Positions 8,513 through 16,484 of a stretch of DNA of 48,983 nucleotides are shown here, in pieces. The first letter of the stretch is position 1. Each line of letters opens with the position of its first letter. Origin of the DNA: Marinifilum sp. (GTDB lineage: Bacteria > UBA9089 > CG2-30-40-21). The notes below the pieces were generated by a model. It saw only the letters and a program-made list of their open reading frames with translations. It was not told the origin of the DNA and made no database searches. The stretch covers positions 1-48,983 of the forward strand of contig DYDG01000005.1 of the NCBI GenBank assembly GCA_020717845.1, given 5' to 3'. The position numbers were made by a program, and so were the translations under genes.

Positions 8513-9478
8513 ATGGAAGAAAGTCTTTATATAAAATGGAATTATGACCAAACAATGGTATCTGCGGTGGGAAATAAAGCCGCAAAATTAGGGCAACTCA
8601 AGGAAATGGGTATAAAAGTCCCGGCAGGATTTGCTATAACCCAAAAAGCATTCATGGATTTTCTAATCTATAATGGGATTTATAGCAAAATTAAGGCACA
8701 ACTTTCAAACCTTTCTGGTGAACTGGAAACTGTCAAATTTAGGAGTCAGGGGTTGAGGGAACTCTTTGATGAGGCTGAGATGCCCAATAAAATGAGCAAC
8801 GAGATGACTGATGCCTGCCGCCAACTCGGTTTGCTATTTAAGAAAAAAATTCTGTTTGCGGTCAGGTCTTCTTCTATCATAGAAGACTTGGAGCAGGCAA
8901 GTTTTGCCGGGCTTTATGATACCTTCCTTAATGTCCACCCGGGGACGGAACTATTTGAAAGTATTAAGAAATGTTGGCAAAGCGCCTTTAGCCTTCGGTC
9001 ACTGACCTATTTAAAAAAACTGGGCATGCCAACCAATGACCCTCAGGATATGGCTATGGGGATTATCATTCAACAACAGATTATTTTAGAATTTGCTGGG
9101 GTAATGTTTACTGTGAACCCGGTAAATGGAGACGCCTCTAAAATCTTGATTGAATATTCAACGAGCAGCGAAAAACCTGTGGTCTCTGGCGAATCTACAC
9201 CCAACTCTATATTGATTGATAAGGTAACTGCCCAGATTGATAAAAGGGGTCAAGGGGTGTTTGATAAAGAACATATCGATTGTTTGACATCAATCGGAAC
9301 AAGGATTGAAGAACATTTTGGCTGCTATCAGGATATTGAATGGGCAATAGATAGGGATTCTGGTGAGGTTGTTATCCTTCAGGCAAGACCTGAAAGCGTA
9401 TGGAATATCAGGCATCAAAAACCATTCCATCAGGATGGTCAGACTGTTTTTAACTTTATTCCAGAGGTAAGGATTTAA
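8513..9478 (+). CDS. PPDK/PEP-synthase N-terminal ATP-binding protein, phenylphosphate synthase beta (PpsB)-like
   Basis: 321 aa from ATG 8513; a 345 aa form from TTG 8441 is less likely because its first 24 residues look non-coding. It is a stand-alone PEP/pyruvate-binding ATP-grasp domain: GNKAAKLGQLKEMGIKVPAG near the start, FAVRSSSIIEDLEQASFAG with the nucleotide-binding arginine, GVMFTVNPVNGDASKI, and QDIEWAIDRDSGEVVILQAR near the end. It lacks the swivel domain, which is supplied by the 2438-4261 protein. The size matches the ~40 kDa beta subunit of phenylphosphate synthase. It would bind ATP and phosphorylate the swivel histidine. The inserted 4.2 kb block now separates it from its presumed partner. 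Confidence 0.8.
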   Translation: MEESLYIKWNYDQTMVSAVGNKAAKLGQLKEMGIKVPAGFAITQKAFMDFLIYNGIYSKIKAQLSNLSGELETVKFRSQGLRELFDEAEMPNKMSNEMTDACRQLGLLFKKKILFAVRSSSIIEDLEQASFAGLYDTFLNVHPGTELFESIKKCWQSAFSLRSLTYLKKLGMPTNDPQDMAMGIIIQQQIILEFAGVMFTVNPVNGDASKILIEYSTSSEKPVVSGESTPNSILIDKVTAQIDKRGQGVFDKEHIDCLTSIGTRIEEHFGCYQDIEWAIDRDSGEVVILQARPESVWNIRHQKPFHQDGQTVFNFIPEVRI

Positions 9479-9489
9479 AGGTGAAAAAG

Positions 9490-11424
9490 ATGTTTGAAAC
9501 TATTTTTGATAAGGCTAAGGTATATTACCAGTCTGAGCTTGACCTTAACCATATGAAGATTGCTCTAAAAATGGCTGAAGAATTGACTCTTAAAGAGGGT
9601 GGGAATAAGAAAATAATCATACCAGCTATTATTATGCATGACATGGGCTGGCAAATCTTTTCAGAAGAGGAGAAATTCAGAATAAGAGGGGTTGGCGGGA
9701 GATTAGAGAATGTCCAATTAAGACATAAACATGAGGTGGAAGGTGCTGTATTAGCTGAGAAGATCCTTTCTGAGATAAATTATCCAGAACAAGAAAAGGC
9801 ATTGATTGTCCAGATTATAATCGGACATGATACAAGAACATGGCCCCTTTCCCATGAGGATATGATTGTTAAGGATGCAGATAAACTGTCAAGATATTAC
9901 CCTGAACATATTGACCAATGGTCTATCAAGTTTAAGAAAAATCCCAAAGACTGGCTCGACTACCTTAACTCTCAAATAGAAAAATGGCTGTTTACTGATA
10001 CTGCTAAATTTATGGCCAGAAGATATATCTTGCAAAAAAAATTGGGCATCTTGAACTCTGCGTTTGAAAAAGGCTTAAGTAGCACATTCTATAATTTCCT
10101 TATTAGATTAGAATGTGAAATAGCTAAATTGGTTGAAGAACATCTGAGAAAGATAATCATATTGGCTGCCAAGGAAAAGGCTTATGACGTTAAGAAAATG
10201 ATAGAGTTATACTTAGCTGATCTATCATCTGTTGATGTTTATGAGCTGCAGAAGGATGAAGAATTCTGCTCTATTGCCACCCAAATGGTTGGTGAAAAGG
10301 GCTACATTGGTATAATAGATATAGAATCTCATAGGATTGTCTTTCATCAGGATAAAAGGCTTCTGAATTTATCCGAAGAAGAGCTTGAGGTATATAGACC
10401 CTCTGAATATTTACATGGATTCTGGGAGTGGCATGAGCGAGCCATTCAGGGTGAAGAATTCTATTCCTACTATCAAGGGATGAATATAAATAAAGAGGTA
10501 GTGGATAAGTTTCAGTATGTAGTCCCTTTGAATATGAAAAATATTAGATGGGCAATAGTAGTTACAGCAGATTATGACGATTTCTTTAAACCCATTGACA
10601 TCTTAAATCAGAAGATTGTCCAGTCTACTAATGAGGTTCTATCTCAGATTGGCATATTTAGTCATCTGCTTGAGGAACGAACCAAAAAACTTGAGGCAGA
10701 GGTTATCGAACGAAAGCAGGCAGAGGAAGAGCTCAAAGTAGCACAAAATAAATTGATTCAATCAGAAAGATTAGCTGCTACTGCCCAGATCGCCTCTGAG
10801 GTTGCTCATGAAATCAGGAATCCATTGGCAGTAATTAAGGCTGGACTTTTTTATCTGAATGAGACAATCCCTAAAAAAGATGATTCTGAGGATGCTATAT
10901 TCAAGATGTATGCAGCTGTGGATAGAGCCAGCTCTTATCTCAGTGAACTGTTGAACTTTTCAAAAGCGTTAGTGATTAACCTGCTTCATGTTAATATCAA
11001 TGAGATCATTGAGCAGGTTATAAAAGAGATACCTTATAAAACATTATTCTCAGAGGTAGCGATAATCAAGGGTTTTGCCTCTGATTTGCCATTACTAAAT
11101 GCTGACCCAGAAAGGTTAAAACAGGTCTTTGTTAATATCATAAAGAACGCTGCCGAGTCTATGGTTGAGGTCGAAAACAAGAGGCTGGAGATAAAGACTC
11201 AACAAGAAGAAAATAAGATTAAAATAACTATCGCTGATACTGGTAAGGGAATATCCGAAGAAAACCTCAAGCACATCTTTGACCCATTCTTTACTACCAA
11301 AGGTAAAGGAACAGGATTAGGGTTGGCTGTGTGCCATAGGTTTATAGATGCACATAAAGGTGAAATCAGGGTAGAAAGTAAGGTTGGCGAAGGAACAACA
11401 TTTATCATCAAGCTTCCCATCTAA
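9490..11424 (+). CDS. Hybrid HD-domain / sensor histidine kinase
   Basis: 644 aa from ATG 9490 with AAAGGTG 6 nt upstream; GTG 9481 is an alternative. Domain order: an N-terminal HD domain (about 15-150) with NHMKIALKMAEE, IIMHDMGW, GHDTRTWP and KDADKLSRYY; a Cache/PAS-like sensor region (about 265-375); a coiled coil; a HisKA domain with SEVAHEIRNPLAVIKAG (His440); and HATPase_c with NIIKNAAESM, IADTGKGIS and TTKGKGTGLGLAV. No transmembrane segment is evident, so it is probably cytosolic. The HD part may be a phosphohydrolase or a signalling module. It follows the ATP-binding subunit gene by 11 bp, so it may be co-transcribed with it. No cognate response regulator is adjacent; the lone regulator is at 46452. 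Confidence 0.8.
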   Translation: MFETIFDKAKVYYQSELDLNHMKIALKMAEELTLKEGGNKKIIIPAIIMHDMGWQIFSEEEKFRIRGVGGRLENVQLRHKHEVEGAVLAEKILSEINYPEQEKALIVQIIIGHDTRTWPLSHEDMIVKDADKLSRYYPEHIDQWSIKFKKNPKDWLDYLNSQIEKWLFTDTAKFMARRYILQKKLGILNSAFEKGLSSTFYNFLIRLECEIAKLVEEHLRKIIILAAKEKAYDVKKMIELYLADLSSVDVYELQKDEEFCSIATQMVGEKGYIGIIDIESHRIVFHQDKRLLNLSEEELEVYRPSEYLHGFWEWHERAIQGEEFYSYYQGMNINKEVVDKFQYVVPLNMKNIRWAIVVTADYDDFFKPIDILNQKIVQSTNEVLSQIGIFSHLLEERTKKLEAEVIERKQAEEELKVAQNKLIQSERLAATAQIASEVAHEIRNPLAVIKAGLFYLNETIPKKDDSEDAIFKMYAAVDRASSYLSELLNFSKALVINLLHVNINEIIEQVIKEIPYKTLFSEVAIIKGFASDLPLLNADPERLKQVFVNIIKNAAESMVEVENKRLEIKTQQEENKIKITIADTGKGISEENLKHIFDPFFTTKGKGTGLGLAVCHRFIDAHKGEIRVESKVGEGTTFIIKLPI

Positions 11425-11499
11425 ATCCTACAATTGCACCTGATAGCAAGTTTTGCTGGTTTTATTCACGGTTACAGGCATTGTTAGAATAAAATTTAT

Positions 11500-11528
11500 T
11501 TGACATTTGGAGTTATTTCTGGTATACT
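11500..11528 (+). promoter_or_regulatory. Putative sigma70 promoter for the secreted FN3-type protein
   Basis: TTGACA (11500-11505), 17 bp spacer, TATACT (11523-11528), 40 bp upstream of an ATG that has AGGAGG before it. This is a near-consensus arrangement in a clear intergenic gap. Confidence 0.7.
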
Positions 11529-11567
11529 TTGTTTAGTTTCAATAATTATATTAGGAGGTAAACGATT

Positions 11568-12227
11568 ATGGGAAGATTACTTTTTGTATTATTTGTGCTT
11601 GGCATGGCAACGATCAGTCATGCTGCCATGGATGTTACGTTGAGCAATGTTACAGACTCTGCAACAACACTTGCCTGTATTGATGAGGCCACAGGAACAT
11701 GTCAGGTAAAATATGGATTATCTGTAGGCTCTCTGACCTTGAGTGCTTATGATGTTCGTGGAAGCAAGACAGTGAGTCAAATTCATTATGTTTCTCTAAG
11801 CAGCCTGACCCCTGTTACCACATATTACTATCAATTGCTTTGCAATAATAAACCATGCCATGAGGGAACATTTACTACTATGGGTGCTATTATTCCATCT
11901 GGTAGTTATCTTGCCTATGGCAAAGTGGTTAATGGTCGTAAACCTGCTGCAAGCTGCATGGTATCCCTCTGGCTTGAGGATGGAGACAATAATAGCACAA
12001 ATAGCACAAACAATAAATCTCATCTGGCTTCATGCCTGACAGATGAGAATGGATATTGGTTCTACGATCTGGTAAATTTGCGAACCCAGGATGGCAAGAA
12101 ACTGTTTGATTTCTCAAAGCAGGGTGATCTGCTCTATTTAGATGTCTATGCTGAAGATGGAACAAAACTTAAGACACGAGTGAATACTGGTGATTGTATG
12201 CCGGCAAGGGATATGTATTTGAAATAG
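11568..12227 (+). CDS. Secreted protein with one FN3-like / carboxypeptidase-regulatory-like module
   Basis: 219 aa. The start has an excellent ribosome-binding site (AGGAGGTAAACGATT). The signal peptide is MGRLLFVLFVLGMATISHA. The mature part contains an FN3-like (purple-acid-phosphatase N-domain-like) strand set with HYVSLSSLTPVTTYYYQL. A beta-sandwich follows (YLAYGKVVNGRKPAASCMV ... LTDENGYWFYDLVNLRTQDG) that resembles carboxypeptidase-regulatory-like domains. The same two-part module occurs three times in the 1166 aa protein at 12941, so the two are paralogues. It has no sorting domain of its own. The role is probably extracellular or surface, by analogy only. Confidence 0.75.
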   Translation: MGRLLFVLFVLGMATISHAAMDVTLSNVTDSATTLACIDEATGTCQVKYGLSVGSLTLSAYDVRGSKTVSQIHYVSLSSLTPVTTYYYQLLCNNKPCHEGTFTTMGAIIPSGSYLAYGKVVNGRKPAASCMVSLWLEDGDNNSTNSTNNKSHLASCLTDENGYWFYDLVNLRTQDGKKLFDFSKQGDLLYLDVYAEDGTKLKTRVNTGDCMPARDMYLK

Positions 12228-12275
12228 GGTGTTAAATAGCTGATGGAGATTTATCACTTAAATAGAGGAAACTAA

Positions 12276-12560
12276 ATGGATTTGACTTTTGAGTGGAATG
12301 AAGAAAAAGCCAAAGAGAATCTTAAAAAACACAAGGTCAGCTTTAAAGAAGCAAAGACAATTTTCAATGATCCGTTTTTAATGACATTTCCTGATTCAGA
12401 ACATTCTGAGGATGAACAACGATATATCAACATTGGCAGTTCTTCAAAAGGACAGGTTTTGGTTGTTATTCATACAGAGCGAGAACCAAATATTAGAATT
12501 ATTTGTTGCCGTAAAGCAACTACAAAAGAAATGGTGGTGTATGAAGAAAGAGCTTTCTAA
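12276..12560 (+). CDS. brnT: BrnT family toxin (DUF497)
   Basis: 94 aa. The N-terminus FEWNEEKAKENLKKHKVSF and the run KEAKTIFNDPFLM are the BrnT/DUF497 signature; the C-terminal strand RIICCRKATTKEMVVYEER completes the fold. BrnT is a RelE-like ribonuclease toxin of type II modules, normally neutralised by a downstream antitoxin that also represses the operon. The start has AGAGGAAAC upstream. It overlaps the next gene by 20 bp. The pair sits between two paralogous secreted-protein genes to which it is unrelated, which suggests horizontal insertion. Confidence 0.85.
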   Translation: MDLTFEWNEEKAKENLKKHKVSFKEAKTIFNDPFLMTFPDSEHSEDEQRYINIGSSSKGQVLVVIHTEREPNIRIICCRKATTKEMVVYEERAF

Positions 12561-12849
12561 ACAAGTAAGTGTAGATAATGACGACATGCGTCCCGAATAT
12601 GATTTCAAAAGTATGGCTGGTGGCGTTCGAGGCAAGTATTGTAGAGCATATCGTGAAGGACATACGGTAAAGATCCACAAGTTTGATGGAACAACACTTG
12701 TACAGCATTTCAAAGTTGAAGATGGTGCAGTTATAATTGAACCAGATGTACGGAAATATTTTGCTGACTCGGAGGCCATAAATAATGCTTTGCGTTCTTT
12801 GATTGCACTTATACCCAAGAAACACGGGATTGCTGTTAAGACAAAGTGA
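12541..12849 (+). CDS. Putative antitoxin partner of BrnT
   Basis: 102 aa from ATG 12541, inside the last codons of brnT; a longer frame beginning at 12412 lies wholly over brnT and is rejected. The segment MRPEYDFKSMAGGVRGKYC, then GHTVKIHKFDGTTLVQHF, then EPDVRKYFADSEAINNALRS, is a small family that I remember as hypothetical proteins in toxin-antitoxin-like neighbourhoods. It is not the classical BrnA sequence, though its position is right. The 20 bp overlap implies coupled translation. An attC-like palindrome follows immediately. Confidence 0.65.
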   Translation: MKKELSKQVSVDNDDMRPEYDFKSMAGGVRGKYCRAYREGHTVKIHKFDGTTLVQHFKVEDGAVIIEPDVRKYFADSEAINNALRSLIALIPKKHGIAVKTK

Positions 12850-12850
12850 G

Positions 12851-12912
12851 AACTACTCAAACAATCGCTGCACCTGACCCGCCTAAGGCAGCAGGTGAGC
12901 TTTGTCGTTATG
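12851..12912 (+). repeat. attC-like palindromic site
   Basis: TCAAACAATCGCTGCACCTG is mirrored by GCAGGTGAGC followed by TTTGTCGTTATG, around a short centre CCGCCTAAGGC. The arms are complementary apart from a few unpaired bases, as in integron attC sites, and the right end resembles the conserved CGTTA-type core. GTTATGT is not a perfect GTTRRRY, so this is tentative. Confidence 0.4.
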
Positions 12913-12940
12913 TTGTCTCTACATATCCAGAGGTGATGGA

Positions 12941-15900
12941 ATGCTGTTTATTAGAATGATGCTTCTTCTTGTTAGCTTGTTCCTGATAACCCCTGCCTTT
13001 GCTAATCAGCCAAAGGAGATAAGGCAGACCAATATTACATCCAATCAATTTGCCATCTCATGGACCACCGATACTCCTGGAACAGCCGCTATTCTTTATG
13101 GCCCTGGCACAAACAGCATCAATCTTTTGGCTGTAGACGGCAGTTTATCCACTACCCACCATATTCAGGTTGAAAACGGACTATCTCAAAATACCACATA
13201 TTATTATGACATCATCTCCGGCGGGACTACCTACAATAATGCAGGATCCTTAACTACTGGTCCATACATTGCATACTCAGGAAGCGATTTTGTGCATGGT
13301 CGAGTATACAAGGCAGATGGTATTACCGCAGCTAATAGGGCAATAGTATATGTTCGAATCAATAAACTTGATGGCAAGGGTTCTGTCGGCAGCTCTTCAG
13401 AATGGTCAAAGGTTGTTGGTCAAGACGGCTCATGGGACATTGATTTAATTAATGTCAGGACAAATGATCTCTCCAGCCTTTTTGACTACTCCCCATCTGG
13501 CGACAGCCTTTCCATCTTTGTTCAGGGCGGCATAGATGGCACAGGCAGGCTGATTACAAATATAGCCAATGCTTCACCCTGCCAGAGCATCATAATATCA
13601 ACCGATACCACTGCCCCAGCCAAAATAACAAACCTTTCAGGAACGAGTAGTGGACAAACATCTGTTATCCTTACATGGTCATCCCCTGGTGATGATGGGA
13701 ACATTGGCGCAGCCAAAGGGTATGAGATTCGATATGCCCAAACACCTATTATTACAGACAATGACTGGCTGCAGGCATTTATTGCTTCAGGTGCACCTGC
13801 ACCAAAATCAGTCGGCACAAATCAACAATGTATAGTATCAAACCTTATGTCAGGGACAGGTTATTCCTTTGCCATAAAAGCATATGATGAAGTGCCAAAC
13901 TGGTCTGAAATATCAAATACTGCTGCTGCCACTACCCTTGTGCCAAGCACAGCAACCCTCAAGTGGCTGAATAAGCCGAACTTTATAGGAGATGGGCTTC
14001 GTACCGAGATGGGTACAGGCGGCATGAACATTGTCTATCAGGTAGTATATACTGATGCAGATAGCAAGCCGCCAACTCTTGGTTATCCAAAGGTTAGAAT
14101 TTATCGGGAAGGGGTGGTTCTTGAGAGCATCAATACCATGCTGTATGCCTCAGGCAGTCCTGTGAGTGGGACAGTGTATAGCTTTTCCAAACAGTTTGCT
14201 CAACCAGGGACATATACCTATGAGTTTGATGGTGGAAATGCTATGGGTGATGCTCATCTCTGCCTGAAGAATGGGCCGATTATCCTTGAATCCTTGCCTG
14301 ACCATCAGGAAACCAATGTTACAGATACAAGCTTTGCGGTTTCATGGTCAACCATGGATGCTGCCTCAGCTCAGATAATCTATGGTACCGGAGCCAGCAG
14401 TCTGAACGCTACTGCAACAGAGATATCTGCAGGTGGAGAGAAAAATGTCCATCAGGTTACAATTGATGGGCTTATAAAGGAAACAACCTATTACTATGAT
14501 ACAGGTGACCATAACATAAGGACAATAAAAACTAGCACCCCTGTCATCCCAGATGGCAGTGATTTGATATATGGCAACCAGGTATATAAACAGGGTGGGA
14601 CGCTGTCTGTATCAGATGCTGTAGTTTATGCCATACTACGAGATGGTGATGGCAAACAGACTCCTGGAGTTTCAGCCATTGGCTCTACAAGGGTGGATAC
14701 AAGTGGCAAATGGTCAATGGATCTGGCTAATTTCAGGAATGTTTCGCTATCACAGCAATTTATACACTCACCCAACAAAGCTTACCCAGATAACCTGGAT
14801 TATTTGCATATCTGGATAAATGGTGCGAGTGATGGATTGGCAAGCCAGATATTGATGACTGATGAGGATACACCGGTATGTGCTCTGGAATTGTGCAATG
14901 ACCATATTCCGCCTGCAACGGTTACTGGCATTGCTCTCCAAACCTCAACCCCTAACTCCATTACCCTGAAATGGACTGCATCAGGTGATGATGGCAATAT
15001 TGGCAAGGCATCATATTATCACATCAGATATGCAACATCATCAAGCAGGGTTATTGATTATGGAATCGCTACACCTTTAGTATCTGGCAGCACGCAGACT
15101 ATTATTACCGGGCTTAATCCATCAACAACATACCATTTCATTGTCCAGGCATCAGATGATGTCTGGAATACATCTGCCCCATCGCAGATAATAATGGGGA
15201 CAACTGCACCACCACTTCAACGCCCGCCAGTATTATCCTGGGCAAGCAAGCCACTAACACCAGGAACAGCCAATGTTTACACGAAATTTACCTACAACGT
15301 CAGGTATACAGATGTTGATGGTGATGCACCGTTATCTGGTGAGCCGAAGGTAGTTATCTGTCAGGGTGGTAAGGTAATAAAGACAGTTCCCATGACCTAT
15401 GCAGCAGGGATATATACCACAGGTGCTACCTATACCTGCTCAACCCTATTGCCAGGGGCTGGGATATATTCCTACAGGTTTGAGGTAACAGGGGCTACCA
15501 GCAGCCTGACAGGCAATGGGCCATTGGTGTTTGATATCCCCAGTCATCTTCGGATAACCAATGTTACTCATAAAGGATTTACTGTAAGCTGGAGAACAGC
15601 AGTCAAAGGGACAGCCAGTGTATCGTATGGGACAACAACAGCATTCGGCAGCACAGCTACAGACAACGTCCTTCGTGATGTCCATTATGTGACTGTAGCA
15701 AACCTTGAGCCAGACACGGTGTATTACTTTGATGCAGCATCTGCTAATGTGAGTGATGATAACCAGGGCAAGCATTATATGGTCAAAACAGGTGCGGCAA
15801 TTATCAATACCTCTCCTGGTAGTGATTTTGTTACTGGTTGTGTCTATGAACGTAAGGGCATTCCAGCTGAAGGGGCCGTGGTGTATGTAACCGTCATTGA

Positions 15901-16441
15901 TGCAGATGGGCAGGGTTCCCCTGAGCAATCTGCTGCCCTTTCTGTCCTGACAGATGCAAATGGGGCATGGTTTGTGGATACGCTTAACTCCAGAACACGT
16001 GATTATTTATCGAAATTTGAGTATTCGAGTAATGATACCATCTACATCGAGACGGATGGTGGGGAAAGGGGAAAGGCAAACAAATCGCTTGATATGATTG
16101 TTGGACGTACTCCAGATATTATTCTATATACATGGATTGGTCCTGCGAATAAACTGTTGGTTAAGAATATGACCTATTCATACCCAAACCCGGCAAAGCA
16201 GGTTAATGCGATTACCTTTCGCTATTACTTGAATGCAGATGCAGATGTTACCTTAAATCTTTACAACCTTGCCGGAGAGCTTATTCAGACTATTAAGAAA
16301 AAGGGTATTGGCTATAATGAGGACAATAAGATCGTGTGGGATATACCAGATATTGCCTCAGATATATACATCTGGCAGTTAGAGGCAATATCTGGTAATT
16401 TGCGTGAGAGAATAGTGAAAAAGCTTGTGATTGTGAAGTAA
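12941..16441 (+). CDS. Large secreted multi-domain FN3 protein with FlgD-like C-terminal sorting domain
   Basis: 1166 aa from ATG 12941 (AGAGGTG upstream); a longer frame from 12902 adds 13 unlikely residues. The signal peptide ends near TPAFA. Domain order: module 1 (about 22-215, FN3-like plus regulatory-like sandwich), canonical FN3 (221-325, TTAPAKITNLSG ... SPGDDGNIGAAKGYEIRYA), an Ig-like segment (335-445), module 2 (449-645), FN3 (653-750), an Ig-like segment (760-860) and module 3 (866-1065). A C-terminal FlgD-like/type-A-sorting-like domain (about 1076-1166) follows, with YSYPNPAKQ and VTLNLYNLAGELIQTI. Such C-terminal domains direct proteins through type IX-like secretion, and a PorV-like barrel gene follows directly. 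The likely role is surface adhesion or structure. Confidence 0.8.
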   Translation: MLFIRMMLLLVSLFLITPAFANQPKEIRQTNITSNQFAISWTTDTPGTAAILYGPGTNSINLLAVDGSLSTTHHIQVENGLSQNTTYYYDIISGGTTYNNAGSLTTGPYIAYSGSDFVHGRVYKADGITAANRAIVYVRINKLDGKGSVGSSSEWSKVVGQDGSWDIDLINVRTNDLSSLFDYSPSGDSLSIFVQGGIDGTGRLITNIANASPCQSIIISTDTTAPAKITNLSGTSSGQTSVILTWSSPGDDGNIGAAKGYEIRYAQTPIITDNDWLQAFIASGAPAPKSVGTNQQCIVSNLMSGTGYSFAIKAYDEVPNWSEISNTAAATTLVPSTATLKWLNKPNFIGDGLRTEMGTGGMNIVYQVVYTDADSKPPTLGYPKVRIYREGVVLESINTMLYASGSPVSGTVYSFSKQFAQPGTYTYEFDGGNAMGDAHLCLKNGPIILESLPDHQETNVTDTSFAVSWSTMDAASAQIIYGTGASSLNATATEISAGGEKNVHQVTIDGLIKETTYYYDTGDHNIRTIKTSTPVIPDGSDLIYGNQVYKQGGTLSVSDAVVYAILRDGDGKQTPGVSAIGSTRVDTSGKWSMDLANFRNVSLSQQFIHSPNKAYPDNLDYLHIWINGASDGLASQILMTDEDTPVCALELCNDHIPPATVTGIALQTSTPNSITLKWTASGDDGNIGKASYYHIRYATSSSRVIDYGIATPLVSGSTQTIITGLNPSTTYHFIVQASDDVWNTSAPSQIIMGTTAPPLQRPPVLSWASKPLTPGTANVYTKFTYNVRYTDVDGDAPLSGEPKVVICQGGKVIKTVPMTYAAGIYTTGATYTCSTLLPGAGIYSYRFEVTGATSSLTGNGPLVFDIPSHLRITNVTHKGFTVSWRTAVKGTASVSYGTTTAFGSTATDNVLRDVHYVTVANLEPDTVYYFDAASANVSDDNQGKHYMVKTGAAIINTSPGSDFVTGCVYERKGIPAEGAVVYVTVIDADGQGSPEQSAALSVLTDANGAWFVDTLNSRTRDYLSKFEYSSNDTIYIETDGGERGKANKSLDMIVGRTPDIILYTWIGPANKLLVKNMTYSYPNPAKQVNAITFRYYLNADADVTLNLYNLAGELIQTIKKKGIGYNEDNKIVWDIPDIASDIYIWQLEAISGNLRERIVKKLVIVK

Positions 16442-16469
16442 TAGGTCTTATAGGACATATAAGACCTAT
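16441..16469 (+). promoter_or_regulatory. 12 bp perfect hairpin between the secreted protein and PorV-like genes
   Basis: ATAGGTCTTATA (16441-16452), loop GGACA, TATAAGACCTAT (16458-16469). No T-run follows, so it is not a standard terminator. It begins at the stop codon of the upstream gene and ends 15 bp before the next start, so it may act as an mRNA processing or stability element, or be a dispersed palindrome. Confidence 0.6.
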
Positions 16470-16484
16470 ACCCAGAGGATAACA

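Larger units (their letters stand above)
12231..12912 (+). other. Possible integron-type gene cassette carrying the BrnT pair
   Basis: A GTTAAAT core (12231-12237, fits GTTRRRY) lies just after the stop of the upstream gene. The segment then carries a tight two-gene toxin-antitoxin pair and ends in an attC-like palindrome finishing CGTTATG. The order core site, short genes, attC is that of a gene cassette, but no integrase is visible and only one attC-like site is seen. Confidence 0.35.

Noticed and set aside
12412-12849. 145-codon version of the BrnT partner starting upstream
   Set aside because: The first 43 codons overlap brnT in another frame and do not look like protein. The ATG at 12541 gives the normal family start.
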